From assembly GCA_030831005.1 (NCBI GenBank), contig JAURLW010000106.1, positions 1-12,233 on the forward strand: DNA of 12,233 bases, in the 5' to 3' direction. This DNA is from Bacteroidota bacterium. GTDB lineage: Bacteria; Bacteroidota; Bacteroidia; Chitinophagales; Chitinophagaceae. The translations under genes were made by a program, and so were the position numbers. The notes beneath the pieces were generated by a model that was not told the DNA's origin, ran no database searches, and saw only the letters and a list, made by a program, of their open reading frames with translations. Positions 7,227 through 12,233 of the stretch are shown here, piece by piece. Within the stretch, counting starts at the first letter, position 1. Each line of letters opens with the position of its first letter.

Positions 7227-8540
7227 ATGCTAAACATGCCAACAGCGTCGCTTACAAAATCTAACCCATTAGCCAACAAGTTATATACCGCTTGTTTATT
7301 CTTGGTAGCACTAAGCATTCCAATGTATTACAGAATCAATGCATTGGCTGTTGTTTTATTAGCTATAAGTTGGATTTTTACCGAAGATTTTAAATCAACA
7401 TTCACACAATTAAAAAAACGCCCTTTACTCATTTGCTGGATCTTATGGTACGCACTTCATGCCATTAGTTATTTTTACAGTGATTACAAAACGATTGCAA
7501 GTGCCGATTTAGAGTCAAAGCTCTCTATCCTACTACTTCCTTTAGTTATTGGCACCCAAAACAAAGAAAACGAAACCCAATTAAAAGGCGTATTCACAAG
7601 CTTCATTATAGGCTTGCTTGTTATATGCATCCTCAGTATTGGCAGTAGCTATTTAGCTTACCAAAAAGACCATCAGATATCCCATTTCTTTTACCACAAC
7701 CTCGTGCATTTTGCTGACGCCAATGCCGTTTATATGTCGTGGTATGTATTGATAGGTATTGCAATTTTATTATTAGCTCCAACAGCTTTCTTTTTTACCA
7801 AACAAAAAAGCATACAGATCATCACTATAATCGTCTTAGAGCTATTCCTGTTAATGCTTTCGGCACGAATGGTATTACTTTGCCAGTTCGCCATTGTATT
7901 ACCTATTTTAATTTACCAAAGCACCAAAAAGGATTTTACAAAAGGATTGATAAATAGTGGATTTGCCCTAGTATTATTGGCTGTATATGGAATTATATTC
8001 TTGACTAACAACCCTATCAAAGAACGCTTTAAAGAAATGACACCTTCGCAAACAAAAAATTGGGTGTCGAAAGAAGATCCTAGTAAACAACAATTCAACA
8101 ACTTTACCTTGCGCATTTTCATATGGGAAACATCTATGGAAAGCATACAACATGAGCATTTGTATTGGTATGGATCGGGCATTGGTGATGTAGCTGCCAT
8201 TCAACAAAAAACAATTGAAAAACACAACTTTGAATTAAACGAAGGCAATAGAGCCAAGAAAATATGGGAGTTCAATATGCATAATATGTATATTCAGGAG
8301 CTCTTTATGTTGGGTATCATCGGATTACTAACGTTCCTATTTATTTTATGTAGACCTTTATTTTTTCAATTCACAACCCCTTACAAATGGTTATTTTGGT
8401 CTTTCCAATTAACTAGTATGGCTGTATTTTTTATAGAATCAGCGCTGCAAACTCAAGCAGGAATTATATTCTTTAGCTTTTTCTCTATGCTGTTTTTACA
8501 ACATTATTATTCCAGTAAAGAAACCCAATCAACTGTTTAA
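7227..8540 (+). CDS. O-antigen polymerase/ligase family membrane protein (Wzy/WaaL-like)
   Basis: Multi-pass inner-membrane protein of 437 residues, expected either to polymerise flipped repeat units (Wzy) or to transfer glycan to an acceptor (WaaL). Around a dozen hydrophobic segments are seen. A large periplasmic loop between about residues 260 and 355 carries R296 in FTLRIFIW, GSGIGD at 316-321 and HNMYIQELFMLGIIG from 352, which is the family pattern (arginine, glycine-rich turn, then HN followed by a membrane helix). LSAR at 211-214 matches the conserved arginine before an earlier helix. Polymerase and ligase cannot be separated by sequence alone. It begins with ATG at 7227, immediately after the inverted repeat; an alternative ATG at 7236 is possible. 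The phosphoglycosyl transferase gene follows 4 bases downstream. Confidence 0.88.
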   Translation: MLNMPTASLTKSNPLANKLYTACLFLVALSIPMYYRINALAVVLLAISWIFTEDFKSTFTQLKKRPLLICWILWYALHAISYFYSDYKTIASADLESKLSILLLPLVIGTQNKENETQLKGVFTSFIIGLLVICILSIGSSYLAYQKDHQISHFFYHNLVHFADANAVYMSWYVLIGIAILLLAPTAFFFTKQKSIQIITIIVLELFLLMLSARMVLLCQFAIVLPILIYQSTKKDFTKGLINSGFALVLLAVYGIIFLTNNPIKERFKEMTPSQTKNWVSKEDPSKQQFNNFTLRIFIWETSMESIQHEHLYWYGSGIGDVAAIQQKTIEKHNFELNEGNRAKKIWEFNMHNMYIQELFMLGIIGLLTFLFILCRPLFFQFTTPYKWLFWSFQLTSMAVFFIESALQTQAGIIFFSFFSMLFLQHYYSSKETQSTV

Positions 8541-8544
8541 CAAG

Positions 8545-9213
8545 ATGACCTCTACCCAACGCTTTACTGAAATAAGGGCATTTTTAAGTTCCTTACCTAA
8601 TCACCAAGTCTATAAAAAGAATACAAGCTATTTATTAAGTAAAAGATTAATTGATATAGTGGTAGCCAGTAGCATTATACTTTTAATCATGCCTTGGCTA
8701 ACCCCTATTGTAGCTTTACTTATAAAACTTAATTCTAAAGGACCTATTTTTTTTGTACAAAAAAGAACAGGGAAGGATAACAAGACCTTTCATTGTATCA
8801 AATTCAGAACAATGAAACTCAACAAAGAGGCAGATACCCAACAAGCAATCACTAATGACGTTCGCATCACTCGTTTAGGAAAAATATTACGCCTTACCCA
8901 TATTGATGAATTACCCCAATTATTAAATGTATTAATGGGCACGATGAGCATTGTAGGACCACGACCTCATATGCTATACCACACAGAAGTGTATTCAAAG
9001 GCTTATACCTATTATTTATTACGCCACGAATCTAAACCTGGAATGACTGGCATGGCTCAAATAAAAGGATATTTGGGAGAGATTATAACACCGAGAGATT
9101 TGAAAAAAAGAGTCTTATGGGATATATACTACAATAAAAATGCAAGTATCCGATTAGATATCTATATCGCTTTCACCACCTTGCAACAAATAATACATAA
9201 ACTCATCAAGTAG
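8545..9213 (+). CDS. Short-form sugar transferase: undecaprenyl-phosphate phosphoglycosyl transferase (PglC/WcaJ catalytic domain)
   Basis: Monotopic phosphoglycosyl transferase (bacterial sugar transferase family) that moves a phospho-sugar from a UDP-sugar onto undecaprenyl phosphate, starting repeat-unit synthesis. At 222 residues it holds only the catalytic domain, like PglC, without the N-terminal membrane domain of WcaJ/WbaP. It shows KRLIDIV and a re-entrant hydrophobic helix at about 35-60 with P50 as the likely break, QKRTG at 72-76, CIKFRTM at 84-90, RITRLGKILR at 107-116, the catalytic D121-E122 dyad in IDELPQLLNVL, MSIVGPRP at 134-141, and HESKPGMTGMAQIKGYLGEI from 161. About 30 residues before the domain have no assigned role. 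It is the second gene of the plus-strand block and ends 1 base from the convergent NUDIX stop. The sugar is unknown. Confidence 0.94.
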   Translation: MTSTQRFTEIRAFLSSLPNHQVYKKNTSYLLSKRLIDIVVASSIILLIMPWLTPIVALLIKLNSKGPIFFVQKRTGKDNKTFHCIKFRTMKLNKEADTQQAITNDVRITRLGKILRLTHIDELPQLLNVLMGTMSIVGPRPHMLYHTEVYSKAYTYYLLRHESKPGMTGMAQIKGYLGEIITPRDLKKRVLWDIYYNKNASIRLDIYIAFTTLQQIIHKLIK

Positions 9214-9214
9214 A

Positions 9215-9838
9215 TTATTGTAGGGCGCTAATGACTTCTTTAAGCGTCCCAAATGAATGCTCATTGATATAGGTAGTTATTTTTTTCATCGGCACCCACT
9301 CTACTGCTTCTATTTGCTCTATGGCTTGAGGAATTAATTGCTCTTTATAGTCGGTATTCATTTTAAACCAAGTTGTTTTCTTTAAAAACCATTTGCCTTT
9401 CATTTCATATACATGCCAAGTTTCGAGCAGTAGCGCTCCTAATTGTAAACCACTCACGTTAGTTTCTTCCTCCACTTCTCTTAAAGCGCATTCATCAATT
9501 AGCTCTCCATCATCTAATTTCCCTTTAGGCAAATCCCAAACACCTCTTCTATAAATACATAATAACTCCTTGTTTTCATTGAAAACAGCACCTCCACCGG
9601 CCTCTATAAAAATGAAAATAGCTTTTAATGTATCTAAAATTTGATCCCAGTCCTTTACAATAATAAAGCAAAGCCTTGCTTTTGCTTCTTGCTCAAAAAT
9701 AAAGGATTTAAGCTCGTTAGGAGTTGTATTAGGTAGACAATAAAAAACAGTAGCGTCTTTTGAGGCAAGTGCAGTGCCTATTGCATTAGTAACGCACATT
9801 TGAAGGGCGTTGAAATAAATATTTTTTAAAAATTCCAT
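9215..9838 (-). CDS. NUDIX hydrolase with N-terminal extension
   Basis: Mg2+-dependent hydrolase of nucleoside diphosphate-linked compounds; the substrate is not predictable. Counting from the ATG at 9838 gives 207 residues. The NUDIX domain begins around residue 80 (EAGGGAVFNENKELLCIYRRGVWDLPKGK), with the Nudix box G106-x5-E112-x7-R120-E121-V-E-E124-E125-T-N127-V. The last glycine of the consensus is Asn here, a tolerated change; the metal-binding glutamates are intact. The first ~78 residues are not part of the canonical fold and contain an alpha/beta-looking stretch (ARLCFIIVKDWDQILDTLKAIFIF). An upstream in-frame start at 9997 would run through the opposite-strand pyrE coding region and is rejected. 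An A8 tract lies just before the chosen ATG. It is divergent from pyrE, 43 bases apart. Confidence 0.9.
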   Translation of the reverse strand: MEFLKNIYFNALQMCVTNAIGTALASKDATVFYCLPNTTPNELKSFIFEQEAKARLCFIIVKDWDQILDTLKAIFIFIEAGGGAVFNENKELLCIYRRGVWDLPKGKLDDGELIDECALREVEEETNVSGLQLGALLLETWHVYEMKGKWFLKKTTWFKMNTDYKEQLIPQAIEQIEAVEWVPMKKITTYINEHSFGTLKEVISALQ

Positions 9839-9845
9839 GATTTTT

Positions 9846-9877
9846 TTTGCAAACTTCCATATTTGAGCGTAGGTTTG
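9846..9877 (+). promoter_or_regulatory. Bacteroidota-type promoter for the pyrE operon
   Basis: TTTG at 9846-9849 and TAGGTTTG at 9870-9877 are separated by 20 bases, an exact match to the TTTG-N19/21-TAnnTTTG promoter of the Bacteroidota primary sigma factor. The transcription start expected 4-6 bases beyond the -7 element coincides with the pyrE ATG at 9882, so a leaderless or near-leaderless mRNA is predicted. Confidence 0.7.
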
Positions 9878-9881
9878 ATGC

Positions 9882-10511
9882 ATGAGTACACAAAAACACT
9901 TTGCAGAGAAGTTATTGCAAATTAAAGCTTTACAAATTAATACCCAAAAACCTTTTGTTTGGGCTTCTGGCTGGAATTCTCCGGTATATTGCGACAATAG
10001 AAAAACGCTTTCTTACCCTCACGTTAGAGATTTTGTAAAAAGCGAATTGGCAAATATGATTTTAGAACAATTCCCTGATGCAGATGCTATTGCAGGTGTT
10101 GCAACCGCTGGTATTGCGCATGGTGTTATGGCTGCTGATTTATTAAAACTTCCTTTTTTATATGTTCGTTCTAAGCCAAAAGAACATGGTATGGGCAACC
10201 AAATTGAAGGGGTATTAGAAGCTGGCCAAAAAGTAGTGGTAGTAGAAGATTTAATATCAACTGGCAAGAGCAGCTTAGAAGTTGCAGAGGTGCTTCGTGC
10301 GCATGGCGCAACAGTAATTGGCATGGTTGGTTTATTTACTTATGGTTTTCCAGAAGCTGCTGCTGCATTTGAAAAAGCAAATGTACCCTTATTTACCATT
10401 AGCAATTATAGCGCTTTAATGGAAGTTGCTGAAGATCAAAAAATCATCTCCACAGAAGAAAAAGCGCATTTGGAAACATGGCGTTTATCTCCTTCAACAT
10501 GGAATAAATAA
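9882..10511 (+). CDS. pyrE: Orotate phosphoribosyltransferase
   Basis: Cytoplasmic enzyme of de novo pyrimidine synthesis that joins orotate to PRPP to give OMP. The 209-residue length is normal for the family. It shows AEKLLQIKALQIN at 8-20, WASGWNSPVYCDNRKTLSYP at 27-46 (orotate-side residues), GVATAGIAHG at 72-81, the flexible catalytic loop RSKPKEHGMGNQIEG at 96-110, and the PRPP-binding motif VVVEDLISTGKSS at 119-131. The start at 9882 fits the family N-terminus; an ATG at 9878 is in another frame. It heads a probable operon with the UbiA-family gene (5-base gap) and maf (3-base gap), driven by the promoter directly upstream. Confidence 0.97.
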   Translation: MSTQKHFAEKLLQIKALQINTQKPFVWASGWNSPVYCDNRKTLSYPHVRDFVKSELANMILEQFPDADAIAGVATAGIAHGVMAADLLKLPFLYVRSKPKEHGMGNQIEGVLEAGQKVVVVEDLISTGKSSLEVAEVLRAHGATVIGMVGLFTYGFPEAAAAFEKANVPLFTISNYSALMEVAEDQKIISTEEKAHLETWRLSPSTWNK

Positions 10512-10516
10512 AAACG

Positions 10517-11419
10517 ATGAGATATTTACAATTAGTCAGATGGAAAAATCTTGTAATTATTAGTATTACACAATTTTTCATTTGGCTTTTTTTAATTAAG
10601 CCCATTTATAGCCAAACCCATATGCCCTTGCATACTTCTATTGCAACGCTTATAGGCATATTATTATCTACCTTATTTATTGCAGCTGCTGGTTATATCA
10701 TCAATGATTATTTTGATATCAAAACCGATGCTATAAATAGACCTAATAAACTCTTATTAGAAAATACGATTGATCGTCGAAAAGCGATCTTACTTCATCT
10801 TTTACTAACGTTGGTAGGTGTGCTCATAGGAGTCATCATCGCATTGCAACATAACAATATACTGCTTGTTGGCTTTCAAATCATAAGCAGTTTACTATTG
10901 TGGTTTTATTCTACCCGTTATAAACAATCGTATCTGACCGGAAATATTTTAGTAGCCGCATTAACTAGTATTTGCATTTTAATGTTTTATTGGTACGAGC
11001 CCCAATTGGCTATCCATAAAAATGCACAAACAGTACTTTTTACTACAGCTCTTTTTGCTTTTACCTTGACTTGGATGCGCGAATTAGTAAAAGACATGGA
11101 AGACCTTAAAGGTGATACCATAGCGGGTTGTAAAACAATGCCAATAGTAATTGGCTTACAGAAAAGCGGAAGAATCGTGCAAGTAATTGGAATACTAAGT
11201 GTGCTACTTTTAGTACTCTTATCGACCCTGCTTTTCAATAGTGCTCATTATTTTTTCAGCATCTACCTTAGCCTAAGCACTTGCTTACCGCTCATCATGG
11301 TCATCGCTCAAGTAAATAAAGAGGCTACGAGTGAACACTATGCTCAATTGAGCAGTAGCTTGAAATTTATAATGCTATTAGGCCTTAGCAATTTGTTTAT
11401 CTATTATATCAATTATTAA
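10517..11419 (+). CDS. UbiA-superfamily prenyltransferase (geranylgeranylglycerol-phosphate geranylgeranyltransferase-like)
   Basis: Integral membrane prenyltransferase that transfers a polyprenyl chain from its diphosphate to a membrane-bound acceptor. The 300-residue protein has 8-9 hydrophobic segments and both Asp-rich motifs: N63-D64-Y-F-D67-I-K-T-D71-A-I-N-R75-P76 and D193-M-E-D196-L-K-G-D200. Both are needed for Mg2+-diphosphate binding and both look intact. The N-terminal YLQLVRWKNLVII pattern is also typical. In Bacteroidota, genes of this kind beside pyrE/maf are, as I recall, often named after the archaeal lipid enzyme, but the true acceptor (glycerol phosphate, a quinone head group, heme or another) cannot be decided from sequence. 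It sits inside the pyrE-maf operon with almost no spacing, so it is probably co-expressed. Confidence 0.9.
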   Translation: MRYLQLVRWKNLVIISITQFFIWLFLIKPIYSQTHMPLHTSIATLIGILLSTLFIAAAGYIINDYFDIKTDAINRPNKLLLENTIDRRKAILLHLLLTLVGVLIGVIIALQHNNILLVGFQIISSLLLWFYSTRYKQSYLTGNILVAALTSICILMFYWYEPQLAIHKNAQTVLFTTALFAFTLTWMRELVKDMEDLKGDTIAGCKTMPIVIGLQKSGRIVQVIGILSVLLLVLLSTLLFNSAHYFFSIYLSLSTCLPLIMVIAQVNKEATSEHYAQLSSSLKFIMLLGLSNLFIYYINY

Positions 11420-11422
11420 GTA

Positions 11423-11971
11423 ATGCCAACCTATATTTTAGCTTCTCAATCGCCACGAAGACAACAACTATTGGCTGAAATGGGAATAAGCTTTAGCGTG
11501 CAACAAGCCGATATTGACGAAACACCTCCTGCTCATATTGATGTGTATGCGGTGCCACAGGTATTAGCTCAAAAGAAAGCTGAAAAAATTGCAAGTACAC
11601 AACAAGAAGCTATTGTTATTGCTGCAGATACGGTTGTAATCATCAATAATACAATCTTAAACAAACCCAAGGATAAAGCAGAAGCTAAAAAAATGTTGCA
11701 AACTCTTTCTGGCACTATGCATGAAGTAGTAACTGGAGTTTGCGTTTACAAGCCAGATACAATACATGTTTTCTCTGTGATCACCAAGGTTTATTTCAAA
11801 ATACTAACAGAGTCGAATATTGATTTTTATATTGAACATTACCAACCTCTTGATAAAGCAGGTGCCTATGGCATTCAAGATTGGATTGGTATCATCGGTA
11901 TTGAAAAAATTGAGGGCGACTATTATAATGTCATGGGATTACCAACCTCAACACTCCATACTTATTTATAA
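11423..11971 (+). CDS. maf: Maf/YhdE-type nucleoside triphosphate pyrophosphatase
   Basis: Cytoplasmic pyrophosphatase that hydrolyses non-canonical or pyrimidine NTPs such as dTTP/UTP, proposed as house-cleaning and linked to septum formation. The 182-residue protein shows the N-terminal LASQSPRRQQLL at 6-17 (S8, S10, R12, R13 phosphate-binding), DIDET at 30-34, the catalytic VIAADTVV at 65-72 (D69), NKPKD at 80-84, LSGTMHEVVTGV at 95-106, and KAGAYGIQ at 145-152. The last two fit the YhdE-like dTTP/UTP subfamily rather than the YceF-like one, with moderate certainty. It is the last gene of the pyrE operon, and its stop codon runs directly into the terminator hairpin. Confidence 0.95.
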   Translation: MPTYILASQSPRRQQLLAEMGISFSVQQADIDETPPAHIDVYAVPQVLAQKKAEKIASTQQEAIVIAADTVVIINNTILNKPKDKAEAKKMLQTLSGTMHEVVTGVCVYKPDTIHVFSVITKVYFKILTESNIDFYIEHYQPLDKAGAYGIQDWIGIIGIEKIEGDYYNVMGLPTSTLHTYL

Positions 11972-12007
11972 AAAAAGAGCTCCGAAAAATTCGGAGCTCT
12001 TTTTTTT
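11970..12007. terminator. Strong intrinsic terminator, probably bidirectional
   Basis: A perfect 17-bp stem, 11970-11986 with 11990-12006, closes on a three-A loop. Its core is AGAGCTCCGAA/TTCGGAGCTCT. It is flanked by A's on the left and a T run (12000-12007) on the right, so it can work for the pyrE-ubiA-maf operon on plus and the hydratase gene on minus. The maf TAA ends within its left foot, and the minus-strand stop codon (12006-12008) lies in its T tract. Confidence 0.93.
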
Positions 12008-12233
12008 ATTTTGCTTTAAACTGTTGAATGGCATTTCTGGTAAAATCACTTAATACTAATCGTTCTCTAACTCCGGCTGCTTCCACCAAGAGTGTATCCC
12101 AGTTTTCTGTTCCTTCCCAAAAAATACGTTTCAAATCGCCCATTGCATCCGGACTACTTGCAGCTAAAATATTAGCTAATTGCATAATAGCTTCATCCAT
12201 TTCTTCAATCGTTGCATGCACGCTAGCATAAAG
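12006..12233 (-). CDS. Enoyl-CoA hydratase/isomerase family protein, C-terminal fragment (methylglutaconyl-CoA hydratase-like)
   Basis: Only the last 75 residues are in the window; the frame is open to the right edge and the true start lies beyond it. The visible helices AIMQLANILAASSPDAMGDLKRIFWEGTENWDTLL and the ending RERLVLSDFTRNAIQQFKAK match the C-terminal trimerisation region of crotonases. The closest match, by memory of the family, is Bacteroidota methylglutaconyl-CoA/enoyl-CoA hydratases of leucine and fatty-acid breakdown. The active-site glycine and glutamate segments are outside the window, so catalytic competence cannot be judged. A GTG at 12221 is in frame but is only an internal codon. 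It converges on maf across the shared terminator. Confidence 0.8.
   Translation of the reverse strand, partial: LYASVHATIEEMDEAIMQLANILAASSPDAMGDLKRIFWEGTENWDTLLVEAAGVRERLVLSDFTRNAIQQFKAK

Noticed and set aside
7913..8225. Minus-strand open frames of 83 and 95 residues
   Set aside because: They are antisense to the polymerase/ligase gene loop that carries the conserved GSGIGD region and show no recognisable domain.
9839..9997. Longer NUDIX protein starting at 9997
   Set aside because: The extra 53 residues would be encoded antisense to the conserved pyrE N-terminus and across its promoter; the ATG at 9838 is preferred.
12028..12231. Plus-strand open frame of 67 residues at the right edge
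   Set aside because: It is antisense to the recognisable C-terminus of the enoyl-CoA hydratase family protein.

Overview
The window looks like chromosomal DNA of a Bacteroidota bacterium, probably a Sphingobacteriia/Chitinophagia-type lineage. This rests on AT-rich sequence, A-rich leaders without Shine-Dalgarno sites, a textbook TTTG-N20-TAnnTTTG promoter in front of pyrE, and protein types typical of that phylum (large CcmF/CcsA, CcmE ending in CPSKY, a UbiA-pyrE-maf group). Species is not resolvable by reading alone. Coding density is very high: no gene-free stretch reaches 300 bases, and I saw no tRNA, rRNA, CRISPR array or insertion sequence.

Region 1 (1-2066, minus strand): ccmE followed by ccmF, two cytochrome c maturation genes. 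ccmF runs off the left edge. CcmE carries a CxxxY heme-attachment motif in place of the classical HxxxY, while the four expected CcmF histidines are all present.

Region 2 (2181-3224, plus strand): a lone ureohydrolase (arginase/agmatinase/formimidoylglutamase superfamily) with a complete metal site, divergent from ccmE.

Region 3 (3227-9213): a compact surface-polysaccharide locus in two divergent blocks. The minus-strand block is a Wzx-type flippase, two GT2 glycosyltransferases and a WecG/TagA-type glycosyltransferase, with each gene overlapping the next by 8-14 bases. The plus-strand block is an O-antigen polymerase/ligase-type membrane protein and a short PglC-like phosphoglycosyl transferase. 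Together they provide initiation on the lipid carrier, extension, flipping, and polymerisation or ligation. The 88-bp divergent region between the blocks contains a perfect 10-bp inverted repeat that touches the start codon of the plus-strand block.

Region 4 (9215-11971): a NUDIX hydrolase divergent from a tight pyrE-UbiA prenyltransferase-maf operon. The pyrE promoter lies so close to the ATG that a leaderless mRNA is predicted. A strong, apparently bidirectional terminator follows maf.

Region 5 (12006-12233, minus strand): the C-terminal end of an enoyl-CoA hydratase/methylglutaconyl-CoA hydratase-like protein, cut by the right edge.

I did not find a convincing undescribed system. The most unusual items are the Cys-type CcmE, the predicted leaderless pyrE, and the inverted repeat at the polysaccharide divergon.
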